Part shown: positions 5,117 through 11,653 of the stretch, piece by piece | How the letters are laid out: each line of letters begins with the position of its first letter | Numbering within the stretch: position 1 is the stretch's first letter | NCBI GenBank assembly: GCA_039186435.1 | Contig: JBCDAA010000292.1 | Location: forward strand, 1-11,653 | Length of the DNA stretch: 11,653 bases | From: JALVDI01 sp039186435 | GTDB taxonomy: Bacteria > Myxococcota_A > Polyangia > Polyangiales > Houyiibacteriaceae | Direction: 5' to 3' | Program-made: the position numbers and the translations under genes | Notes under the pieces: model-generated | The model's database searches: none | Told to the model about the DNA's origin: nothing | Seen by the model: the letters and a program-made list of their open reading frames with translations, nothing else

Positions 5117-6838
5117 TTGGACGGGCTGATACCCACGCGCGTGGCCCGTTCGTTTGACCCCGACACGATTCGCAAGAATCCGTACTCCCGGATTGCGCAA
5201 GCGCGCGAGCTCGTGGACAAGCCCTTTAACGCGTTCTTTTGGGCGGGCGCGATCGGCGAGGTTGCCGAGGCACACTTCGTCGGCGGACAAAACGATCCCG
5301 AGTGGCACACCGCAGAGCTCCTCCAGCTCGCGCGAAACGTCCTTCGCAAAGAGCTCGCCGTCCCGCCCGCGGACGCGAAGAAAGACCGACTCTACAACGT
5401 CGCCAAAGCGTACCAAGCGCTCGCCCTTGGGGATTGGATCGCCACCGGTGTTCCTCAGCCGGAGACCTTCGCGACCGGGCACGACATCGCGGTTCGCTAC
5501 TTCGCGATGGAGTACAAACGCAAGAAGCCGAAGATGGAGCACGGCTATCTTCCCGTTCTTCGCGCAGCCCTCGCCGCCGAACGACTCGACCAGGCGGAGG
5601 CCTTCATCGACGAGCACCTCAGCGACAAGAGGCTTGACGCGAGGAAGGCGCGCAACGCGGCCGAGCTCTGTCTCGCGATTCGCACCGAAGCCAAACCCCA
5701 CGCGGGGTTCGGGGAGCGCTACCTTCGCGCCCGCCTGGGCCGTGCGCTCGGCGGCGGCAGCTACGGAGAGGGAGCCCTTTTGTACTACCTCGCGAGTCTC
5801 GCCGGCGTCCCGGGCCATCCTAGCGAGCTTCTCACCACCGTTCGCACGTACATCAGCTATCTCCGGCCCAAGAAAAAGCCGAAGGTCACGCGCTTTTCGC
5901 AGATTCGAAACGACACGAACGCCCCCGATCGCACCGGCGCCCGACCGCCGCGCATCCTCGCCTCTTCGCTCCCCCTTGTGGATCCTACGACGAAGGAAAA
6001 GTCTCGCGCGGTCTGGAAGGAAACCGCCGACGGCTGGGCCGTGCAGGTTCGCGGTTCGCTCACGGGCGACCTGAAGGCGCTCTTCGAAGAGCGAGCGCCC
6101 CACCTTGTCGAGTGGTCCCACCCGCGATCGGCGACGTTGTACGAGGAGGAGAGCGAGCTCGCGACGCGCTTGCCGCGCCTCCGCCGAGCCACCCTGGACG
6201 CGGACTCTCTCGCCCGGTGGTCTCGATCGAAGGAACCGCTTCCGCTCGAGGTCGCCTTTGCGCCGTCCGTGGACCATGCGTGGCACGATGCGCGACGGGT
6301 GCGGACACCTGCAAAGCTGTCCCGGAAGATTTGGAACGACCCGCTCAAGGTGGGTGCACTAACGAGCCTTCGGGCGCTTAGTGTCGATGGCCGCGAAAGC
6401 GATCGAGACCGCATCAAACGAGGCGACGCGCCCTACCTCATCGTACCGCCGTGGTTCGTTTCGTCTCCTCTCGCCGGACAGCTCGAGGCGCTCGAGGTCA
6501 ACGCCTCCCTTCATGACATCGCGCTTTCCCTCGAACTCTTCGACGCGCTCCCCAACCTTCAGGAACTCATCCTCTGGTTTCGCGGGCACCGGGTCGACAC
6601 CGCGTGCTTCTGGATTCACCGGGACAAAACGATGCTGATTCAGAGTTTCGAAAGCCTCGCGACCCAGGGATGGGGCGCGATCTTGGATGCTGTGCTTCCG
6701 AAGAAGACCGGCGAGATGTTCCGGCGCGTGGATGTCGCGACCGTGCGTGCGGCGAATGTCGACGCGATTCAAGCGAAGCTCGGCAAGTACGTTTCCCTCG
6801 GCGAGATTCGCACGAGCGTCCCGCTCCGCGAGCTCTGA
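5117..6838 (+). CDS. Unrecognised 573-residue protein
   Basis: A long soluble protein without a signal peptide or membrane segment. Start TTG 5117 is preceded closely by GAAGG (5109-5113); GTG 5141 is an alternative eight residues in. The N-terminal half (residues about 15-255) is alpha-helical, with repeated Ala/Leu-rich helices such as GYLPVLRAALAAERLDQAEAF that recall TPR-type or Imm49-like helical arrays, without a firm match. Lys-rich and Arg-rich segments lie around 253-258. The C-terminal half carries loosely repeated leucine segments (LTSLRALSVDG, AGQLEALEVNA, LPNLQELILWF) that look like degenerate leucine-rich units. It probably acts as a binding scaffold. A 495-residue frame on the other strand (4799-6286) is an Arg-rich shadow. 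The gene follows its small upstream neighbour by 6 nt, so they are likely one operon. Confidence 0.75.
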   Translation: MDGLIPTRVARSFDPDTIRKNPYSRIAQARELVDKPFNAFFWAGAIGEVAEAHFVGGQNDPEWHTAELLQLARNVLRKELAVPPADAKKDRLYNVAKAYQALALGDWIATGVPQPETFATGHDIAVRYFAMEYKRKKPKMEHGYLPVLRAALAAERLDQAEAFIDEHLSDKRLDARKARNAAELCLAIRTEAKPHAGFGERYLRARLGRALGGGSYGEGALLYYLASLAGVPGHPSELLTTVRTYISYLRPKKKPKVTRFSQIRNDTNAPDRTGARPPRILASSLPLVDPTTKEKSRAVWKETADGWAVQVRGSLTGDLKALFEERAPHLVEWSHPRSATLYEEESELATRLPRLRRATLDADSLARWSRSKEPLPLEVAFAPSVDHAWHDARRVRTPAKLSRKIWNDPLKVGALTSLRALSVDGRESDRDRIKRGDAPYLIVPPWFVSSPLAGQLEALEVNASLHDIALSLELFDALPNLQELILWFRGHRVDTACFWIHRDKTMLIQSFESLATQGWGAILDAVLPKKTGEMFRRVDVATVRAANVDAIQAKLGKYVSLGEIRTSVPLREL

Positions 6839-6895
6839 CGGCGCTCGAGAGCACTCGCTGAGGGCGATGCTAGCGTTCCCTCACAGGTTCGCGTC

Positions 6896-8002
6896 GTGAC
6901 CACCTTGATTCCCATTCTATGTGCTGTCGTTGGCGTCGCTGCCGGAACGGCGATGATGTCGGTTTTTCTGGGCATCTCCTGGGAGGGCATGTCGAACTCG
7001 GGGTTTGCCAAGGTCGTGGCCTTTCTCGTCTCTGCAACGGGCGTCGGCAGCGTCGGAGGAACCGCCCTCACCTTCTGGCTCCTCGACCTTCCGCACCTTC
7101 TGCTCGGATCCATGGTGAGCGGCGCGCTGGCGCTGGGAGTTCCGCTCGCGATATTTGCCGCGTTCCAGCTCAGGTACAAGGCATCCATCGCGCGACGCGA
7201 CCGCGAATACAAAGAGCGCCGCCACCGATTTCGAACGGACGCGTCGATGGGGGAGCTCCGCGCGCAGATCGAAGGACAAACGCTTCGGGTGAAGCTCGAC
7301 TTCGAAACACAGCAAGCGTTTCAGCTCAACGCTAGCCTCGACGTCCTGGCCTACGCGCCGGGGATGTCCGGAACCGTAGAGCGCTTTGACCGACGAACCG
7401 AGCTTCACGCGGAGGGACCTACGTCACTTACGTTTGCGTGCGACGCAGACTGGCAGCAAAGCGATCGCCTCGGCGATCGAACGGAGATTCGCGTCGCGCT
7501 TTACGACGAGGACGTGATCGTTTGGGCGGGCAAGGCCGTTGTGGAGGGTTGGTTCCCTGTGCGCGAGTTTGCACGACCGCTGTCGACCTGCGAGCTCGAG
7601 GACACCGAATGGCGGGCGGCTCCGGCGTACCAACAGGATGGATCGCTTCATCTCGCCGCCGGGCGCGGCGCCGTCACCAATGCGAGCGATGATCTCTCGG
7701 TGGAGTTTCACTACGAGCGCGATGGCAACAGGCTCTTGATGCGGGACTGGCGAGACGTCAGCGACGATCCCTGGTGGCCGGTCGATTCCTCGGACGATCC
7801 GGGCGTCGTTGAAGCCAGCTGGAAGATCGAGAAAGGGGCCTTCTCCGTCTCCGAAAAAGACCCCTCGGGCCGACTGCGAATCCACTACTTCGCATTCCGG
7901 CTCCGGCTACAGGGCATTCCTCAACTCGTTCTCGAGCATTGCTACTACGCGCATCCCTTTGCGCGCTTCGAAACGGGCCCCGCGACGGGCCCCGCGACGT
8001 GA
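6896..8002 (+). CDS. Three-TM membrane protein with soluble C-terminal domain
   Basis: A 368-residue protein starting at GTG 6896, with a weak ACAGG upstream. Three hydrophobic spans lie at about residues 4-26, 37-63 and 67-90, followed by a strongly basic stretch (RYKASIARRDREYKERRHRFR, about 93-113) that should sit in the cytoplasm by the positive-inside rule. The remaining about 255 residues are soluble and beta-rich by appearance, with repeated acidic and aromatic patches (DDPWWPVDSSDDPG), and belong to no family I recognise. The protein ends in TGPATGPAT, encoded by a 12-bp tandem duplication. Its TGA (8000-8002) directly abuts the reverse-strand stop of the NTF2-like gene. Role unknown; a cell-envelope sensor or anchored enzyme partner is possible. 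Confidence 0.75.
   Translation: MTTLIPILCAVVGVAAGTAMMSVFLGISWEGMSNSGFAKVVAFLVSATGVGSVGGTALTFWLLDLPHLLLGSMVSGALALGVPLAIFAAFQLRYKASIARRDREYKERRHRFRTDASMGELRAQIEGQTLRVKLDFETQQAFQLNASLDVLAYAPGMSGTVERFDRRTELHAEGPTSLTFACDADWQQSDRLGDRTEIRVALYDEDVIVWAGKAVVEGWFPVREFARPLSTCELEDTEWRAAPAYQQDGSLHLAAGRGAVTNASDDLSVEFHYERDGNRLLMRDWRDVSDDPWWPVDSSDDPGVVEASWKIEKGAFSVSEKDPSGRLRIHYFAFRLRLQGIPQLVLEHCYYAHPFARFETGPATGPAT
7973..7996 (+). repeat. 12-bp tandem duplication at the 3' end of the membrane protein gene
   Basis: ACGGGCCCCGCG occurs twice in direct tandem (7973-7984, 7985-7996), followed by ACG and the stop. It encodes TGPA twice. The unit is a multiple of three, so copy-number change would not shift the frame. 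Confidence 0.85.
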
Positions 8003-8362
8003 CTACGCGATATTCGGCTCGTAAAAGAAGCGCTCGAAGACGACTCTGCCGTCCTTCCAGGTGCGCGCCGCGATCTGCGTATTCGTCATGCGCTTGCCGT
8101 CCTTGAACGTCACATCGAAGGTCCACTCGGAGTAGCTCCGGTCACCATCCACCGCGCTGTGGTGCAGCTCTGCGCCGTGAAACTCCGCGACCGCTCCAAA
8201 GAACTCCTGCTCGTAGGTTCGGCAAGCGTCCTTTCCTTTGCGTGGGTCCTGACGGTTCTCCTGCATGACCACGTTGTCGGCGTAGAACTTCTCGAAGGCC
8301 TCCATCCCTTGGCCCTTAAGGATCATCGCGTTGAGTTCGCTCTCGGCTGCTCGAATGTCCAT
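8003..8362 (-). CDS. SnoaL-like/NTF2-fold family protein
   Basis: A 119-residue single-domain protein of the NTF2-like/SnoaL type. These adopt a cone-shaped alpha+beta barrel used by polyketide cyclases, isomerases and many uncharacterised enzymes. The N-terminal helices (AAESELNAMILKGQGMEAFEKFY) lead to YADNVVMQENRQDPRKGKDACRTYEQEFF, followed by the strand-rich half with EFHGAELHHSAVDGDRSYSEW, IAARTWKDGRVVFERFFYEP. Length and order match the family. ATG 8362 is preferred to GTG 8377 because AAGGAG (8373-8368) lies 5 nt before it. It is downstream of the 2OG oxygenase on the same strand, 122 bp away, with a palindrome upstream. Its stop codon directly abuts that of the convergent membrane protein gene. 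The substrate is unknown. Confidence 0.88.
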   Translation of the reverse strand: MDIRAAESELNAMILKGQGMEAFEKFYADNVVMQENRQDPRKGKDACRTYEQEFFGAVAEFHGAELHHSAVDGDRSYSEWTFDVTFKDGKRMTNTQIAARTWKDGRVVFERFFYEPNIA

Positions 8363-8367
8363 CGTGT

Positions 8368-8373
8368 CTCCTT
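8368..8373 (-). promoter_or_regulatory. Shine-Dalgarno deciding the NTF2-like start
   Basis: AAGGAG with 5-nt spacing to ATG 8362 on the minus strand. It is the best ribosome-binding site in the window and rules in the shorter 119-residue form over an extension to GTG 8377. Confidence 0.85.
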
Positions 8374-8375
8374 CC

Positions 8376-8388
8376 ACAGCGACGCTGT
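8376..8388. promoter_or_regulatory. Perfect palindrome upstream of the NTF2-like gene, possible operator
   Basis: ACAGCG-A-CGCTGT (plus strand): 6-bp arms around one centre base, ending 2 nt before the Shine-Dalgarno of the NTF2-like gene. The position would allow a repressor or an mRNA hairpin to block initiation. No promoter boxes could be assigned. A chance palindrome of this length is possible. Confidence 0.35.
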
Positions 8389-8484
8389 AGACGTGTTGTC
8401 AGGCACCGCGGAAGGCAGGACAAGGCCCGCGAAAGGGAAGCACCGTTGCGAGTCCGCCGCGTTTTGAACAAACCGTTCCGCGAA

Positions 8485-9684
8485 CTAGAGAGGCGGGTCG
8501 AGCATCTCTTGGAGGAGGTCACCGCCAGGCACCACCACGAGCGCGGTCTGGTGGTACCAGCGGTCGGCCGTACCGCCTTCGTTTCCCGTCCAGGGCTCGT
8601 GCCACTGATGGTAGGCGGCGCGCGTGTGGGAGTCGATGGTGCTCACGGTGCACTCGATGTCCCCTTCAAGGTCCGTCCCCGCACAGGGCTCTCCGGCCTC
8701 GTCGAGCCAATGATCGAGGGTCACGGAAAGATCGACGAGCGGTCCATACCCACCGGGCGGCAACTCCCCGGGCTGGTCTCCTTCCGGCGCCTCGTAGGTC
8801 TCCCGAACGTCCGCCAACGCGAGAAAACACTTCGCATTGAGCGTCCGTGCGACTCGCCGGAGAGCGTCCGCTCTCGCGCGGTCACTGTTTTTCAATCGCG
8901 CCCAGGTCAGGCTCTTCGTCGAATAGTGATGGTCGAGGAGCACCACCATCCACTCGGCCTTGTCAAAGAACGCCTCCACGCTCTGACAAAGATCCGGGAA
9001 CTCCTCGTCCACGACAAAAGAAGGCGATGCGGTTCCTGCCGCTTCGACGTGAAGCGCGTACGTCAGCGCGACCCGAGTCCCGCTCGTGACCGGACGAACC
9101 TCGTGTACGCAGTCCGCGTAGAAGCCCACGAAAGAGAGATGTTTCTGACTTCCCGAAGACGTCTCGCACAACACCTCTTCGCCCGCGTGGGACACGACGA
9201 GCTCCCCACCCTCGTGGACCGAGGGCAGTACGACGACGAGGCTCGCCGCCATGTTCGCGTCGCGCTCGGTATCGCGATGGCGCGCGAAGAACTGCCCTTC
9301 CTGATAGAGGACGAGCTTCGACAGCACCGGGGTCACCTTCGCCTCCGGCGGAAAGCCCAGGGCCTCGCACACTTCCTCGAGGCCGCGTTCGAAGCGAGGC
9401 GCCCATCCTCGCGGCGTCAGCTCGATCGCCGAGCCCGGAAGTTCCACAGAACTCCGCACGGCCGGATCCGTAAGCGTCTGATCCCGATAGCCAAAGGGCG
9501 AGGGCGTCGCCCGGTCGAGCAGCGCTTCGATCTGCTCTCGGCGGAGGGGAAGGTTACAGCGCCCTACCCCTTCAACTTCGAGGAAAAGGCCGAGGGCGGG
9601 CTCGCGATGCGAAGCGACAAACGTTCCCTGACCTTCAAGGCGCAGGAGACTGCGCACAACACGCTCCGACTGCGGGCTCTTCAT
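8485..9684 (-). CDS. 2OG-Fe(II) oxygenase (prolyl 4-hydroxylase-like) with C-terminal extension
   Basis: A 399-residue non-haem iron dioxygenase. The catalytic core lies at about residues 75-210. SKLVLYQEGQFFARHRDTE carries the HxD pair His136/Asp138 and Tyr128. The distal His194 is in DCVHEVRPVTSGTRVALTY, with Arg204 as the 2-oxoglutarate-binding basic residue. The full iron triad and Arg are present, so the enzyme should be active. The about 190-residue C-terminal part is unusual for small bacterial hydroxylases. It includes a WHEPWTGNEGGTADRWYHQ segment resembling one I recall from fungal proteins of this superfamily. ATG 9684 has AGGA (9695-9692) 7 nt upstream. The substrate is unknown: protein hydroxylation or a small molecule are both possible. 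The 442-residue frame opposite (8446-9774) is a shadow. Confidence 0.9.
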   Translation of the reverse strand: MKSPQSERVVRSLLRLEGQGTFVASHREPALGLFLEVEGVGRCNLPLRREQIEALLDRATPSPFGYRDQTLTDPAVRSSVELPGSAIELTPRGWAPRFERGLEEVCEALGFPPEAKVTPVLSKLVLYQEGQFFARHRDTERDANMAASLVVVLPSVHEGGELVVSHAGEEVLCETSSGSQKHLSFVGFYADCVHEVRPVTSGTRVALTYALHVEAAGTASPSFVVDEEFPDLCQSVEAFFDKAEWMVVLLDHHYSTKSLTWARLKNSDRARADALRRVARTLNAKCFLALADVRETYEAPEGDQPGELPPGGYGPLVDLSVTLDHWLDEAGEPCAGTDLEGDIECTVSTIDSHTRAAYHQWHEPWTGNEGGTADRWYHQTALVVVPGGDLLQEMLDPPL

Positions 9685-9802
9685 CGCCTCATCCTACGAC
9701 TGCATCCAGGGAAGATTCCCGCTGGGGGCAGTGAGCTGACGCAGCCCAACCGCGCCCCTCGCCTGGCGAAGTGAACAGCATCCACTACAAGCAGACGTTG
9801 CC
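9685..9802. promoter_or_regulatory. Divergent intergenic region, oxygenase and large lipoprotein
   Basis: 118 bp between two divergent starts, so promoters for both must lie here or overlap the genes. Apart from the oxygenase Shine-Dalgarno (9692-9695) I see no recognisable boxes or repeats. There is no clear Shine-Dalgarno before ATG 9803. Confidence 0.4.
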
Positions 9803-11653
9803 ATGATCGCTCGCTTTGCTTTCCTCTTCTTTCTCGCTTTTTCCCTCGCCTGCGCGGCCGGCGGCAACGGCGGCACCGACGACGCCGGCACCGGCGAATG
9901 CACGACAGATTCTGACTGCGTCGACGACGGCGTGTTCTGCAACGGACCGACCGTTTGTACCGACGGGATGTGCGTCGCGGGGGTTGCCCCCACCTGCGAG
10001 GACGGCGTCGCCTGCACGGAAGACAGCTGCTCGACCGAGATGGACGAGTGCCAAAACGTTCCGAACAACGACCTTTGCCCGGATGCGACCGTTTGCGCCG
10101 TCGGCATGGGATGCGTGACGGCAAGCGCCTGCGAGTTTGACGACGACTGCAGCGGCGACGGTGTGTTTTGCAACGGCGACGAAGTCTGTGTCGACTCCAT
10201 GTGCCAGAGCCCGGGAATGCGCACCTGCGATGACGGCGACAGCTGCACCCTCGACGAATGCGTCGAGGGCTCCGCCTCGTGCACCAACACTCCTGCCGAC
10301 AACCTCACCGATGTGATGGCCTGCGGCGCAACGGGCGACAACGACTGCGTCGTGTGCCCCGCACCGACCGCCGAACAGGTGAACATGGAAGCCGCTTGCG
10401 ACGCGGGGACCTGCGCCCTCAACTGCACCGGTGGCTTCGCCGACTCGGACGGCGACCTCAGCAACGGCTGCGAGTGCGCCGCGGGATCCGACAGCGACGA
10501 TCCTGACGCCGAGTTCATGGACACCAACTGCGACGGCATCGACGGTGACCTCGGTCGCGCGATCCTCGTCTCGAGCGCGATGGGCAACGACACCGCGACC
10601 TGCGGCCTCGAGTTCGACCGCCCGTGCCGAACCATCGCGCACGCCACCACGCGCGGAATCACCGAGTCGCGCCGCGACCTCTTCCTCATGGCGGGAACCT
10701 ACGAGGAGATCGTAACCCTCCGCGACGGCATCCGAATCTTTGGCGGCTACGACGTCGCGTGGGTACGCGGCCCCCGTTCGGACAGCGACCATCGCACCGA
10801 GATTCAGGGCGCGTTCAGCGGCGCCGAGAATCAATACGTCACCCTCGTCGGGCGCAGCCTCGCGGTCGCCCCCACCGTTGAAAACGTCGTGCTTCGCGGC
10901 GCAAACGCGGCCATGGAAGGCCTCAGCAGCTACGTCGTCCACATCACCGACAGCGCGGGCCTCGAACTGATTCGAAGCGCCATTGTCCAGGGCAATGGCG
11001 CGAGCGGCGTCGCGGGCTCGAACGGCACGGACGCGGTCGTCACCTCAGCCACACCGGGCATGGCCGGTGGCGCAGGAGGCAACGCCGACACGTTCATCAC
11101 GCCTTGCTTGAACGACTTCGGCGCCGGCGGCACGGCGGGTGCGAACACGTGCTCCGGCGTACCGTCCGCAGCGAACACCGCGGCCGGCATCGGCGGCGAC
11201 GGCGGCCCGATGGACAACGCGTGCATCCTCGTGTGCGACGGATCCAGCTGCGATGCGCTACCTGGGGACAACGGCGCCCCTGCCGCTCAATTCATGGCGG
11301 GCGGTTTCGGTGCCAACGGCACCGGTGGCGCAGGCCTCACCATTTGTGGCATCGGAACAAGCGCCAACGCAGGTCGGGTGCGAAACGGTGCAGCTGGCGC
11401 GGGCGCGACGAACAACCGCGGGCGCGTCGTCGGCCAGTGGTGGGAAGGCTCCACCGGCAGCCCGGGCGGCACCGGCGAAAACGGCGGCGGCGGCGGTGGC
11501 GGCGGCGGGAGCGGCGGCTGCGACAACGGTTCTCTTGGTGCGAACTCCTTCGGCGCGGGCGGCGGCGGTGGCGGCGCGGGCGGTTGTGCGGCGCGCGCGG
11601 GCGGAAGCGGCGGCGGCGGCGGCGGTGCAAGCTTCGGCGTCTTTTCCATCGGC
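9803..11653 (+). CDS. Large Cys-rich/beta-helix/glycine-rich lipoprotein (3' partial)
   Basis: The frame from ATG 9803 stays open for 617 codons to the last base, so the gene continues beyond the window. A Phe-rich signal peptide ends at FSLACAAGGNGG, where Cys17 is the probable lipidated residue, though Ser at -3 is not ideal for a lipobox. A Gly/Asp linker leads to two similar Cys-rich modules (residues about 33-90 and 110-167), each with the pattern DC..DGVFCNG..VC...MC and CxDGxxCTxDxC. A further Cys-rich part includes DTNCDGIDGD (241-249). Residues about 254-396 (PCRTIAHAT, LFLMAGTYEE, GIRIFGGYDVAW) resemble the entry of a DUF1565/pectin-lyase-like beta-helix. From about 397 the sequence is Gly/Ala/Asn-rich, reminiscent of PGRS-like surface proteins. 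It is probably a large outer-surface lipoprotein of unknown ligand. Confidence 0.88.
   Translation, partial: MIARFAFLFFLAFSLACAAGGNGGTDDAGTGECTTDSDCVDDGVFCNGPTVCTDGMCVAGVAPTCEDGVACTEDSCSTEMDECQNVPNNDLCPDATVCAVGMGCVTASACEFDDDCSGDGVFCNGDEVCVDSMCQSPGMRTCDDGDSCTLDECVEGSASCTNTPADNLTDVMACGATGDNDCVVCPAPTAEQVNMEAACDAGTCALNCTGGFADSDGDLSNGCECAAGSDSDDPDAEFMDTNCDGIDGDLGRAILVSSAMGNDTATCGLEFDRPCRTIAHATTRGITESRRDLFLMAGTYEEIVTLRDGIRIFGGYDVAWVRGPRSDSDHRTEIQGAFSGAENQYVTLVGRSLAVAPTVENVVLRGANAAMEGLSSYVVHITDSAGLELIRSAIVQGNGASGVAGSNGTDAVVTSATPGMAGGAGGNADTFITPCLNDFGAGGTAGANTCSGVPSAANTAAGIGGDGGPMDNACILVCDGSSCDALPGDNGAPAAQFMAGGFGANGTGGAGLTICGIGTSANAGRVRNGAAGAGATNNRGRVVGQWWEGSTGSPGGTGENGGGGGGGGGSGGCDNGSLGANSFGAGGGGGGAGGCAARAGGSGGGGGGASFGVFSIG
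9899..10303 (+). repeat. Two copies of a Cys-rich module within the large lipoprotein
   Basis: Residues 33-90 and 110-167 align with a period of 77 residues (231 bp), conserving DGVFCNG, VC, MC, C.DG..CT.D.C and a C..N.P end. The modules resemble Cys repeats widespread in myxobacterial surface proteins. DNA identity is lower than protein similarity, so the duplication is not recent. Confidence 0.8.
11474..11634 (+). repeat. Glycine-coding low-complexity tract
   Basis: Runs of GGC/GGT codons encode poly-Gly blocks of five to nine residues, broken by Ser, Ala, Asn and Cys. The tract lies within the large lipoprotein and reaches almost to the window end. It is prone to slippage and to assembly error. 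Confidence 0.85.

Noticed and set aside
4799..6286. 495-residue open frame on the minus strand
   Set aside because: Arg/Gly/Val-rich with no domain and lying across two plausible plus-strand genes; a typical antisense shadow in GC-rich DNA.
8446..9774. 442-residue open frame on the plus strand, longer than the gene opposite
   Set aside because: The minus strand encodes a complete 2OG-Fe(II) oxygenase with its catalytic triad; the plus frame is Arg/His-rich and matches nothing.
9694..10942. Minus-strand frames of 331 and 385 residues
   Set aside because: Ser/Thr/Pro- and Ala/Val-rich shadows opposite a signal-peptide-bearing Cys-rich lipoprotein with clear repeated motifs.
11287..11649. Pro-rich minus-strand frame
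   Set aside because: Poly-Pro is simply the complement of the Gly codon runs on the plus strand.

Overview
The window is GC-rich DNA with strong G/C preference at third codon positions, frequent GTG/TTG starts, small Cys-rich lipoproteins and a large lipoprotein that joins duplicated Cys-rich modules to a beta-helix-like and glycine-rich tail. This combination suggests a myxobacterium-like member of Myxococcota (Polyangiales/Sandaracinaceae type). The placement is an inference from style, not from a marker gene. I see no tRNA, rRNA, CRISPR array, transposase or integrase.

Layout, left to right. (1) About 3-203: probable 3' end of a gene cut by the window edge. (2) 238-3237, plus strand: a LysR-type regulator, a DJ-1/PfpI-family protein, and two tandem paralogous small NAD(P)-binding proteins of the F420-dependent NADP oxidoreductase-like type. 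The DJ-1 gene and the two paralogues are tightly packed (7-nt gap, then an ATGA overlap). (3) 3238-3399: a convergent spacer with several short hairpins. (4) 3400-4377, minus strand: a questin oxidase family protein. (5) 4378-4522: a divergent spacer with three tandem 13-bp purine-rich repeats. (6) 4523-8002, plus strand: a small Cys-rich lipoprotein, a small acidic protein, an unrecognised 573-residue protein and a three-TM membrane protein. (7) 8003-9684, minus strand: a SnoaL/NTF2-like protein and a 2OG-Fe(II) oxygenase. (8) 9803 to the window end, plus strand: the start of a large, probably surface-exposed lipoprotein with no stop codon in the window.

Functionally the left half holds redox enzymes: a DJ-1-like protein, two dinucleotide-binding reductases and a questin-oxidase-like monooxygenase, next to a LysR regulator. 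A role in quinone or electrophile metabolism or detoxification is plausible but unproven. The two-gene unit at 4868-6838 is the least explained coding content. Nothing amounts to a clear new defence or mobile system. The best candidates for something undescribed are the LysR/DJ-1/tandem-reductase cassette, the 4868-6838 pair, and the 13-bp repeat array in the 4378-4522 divergent region.
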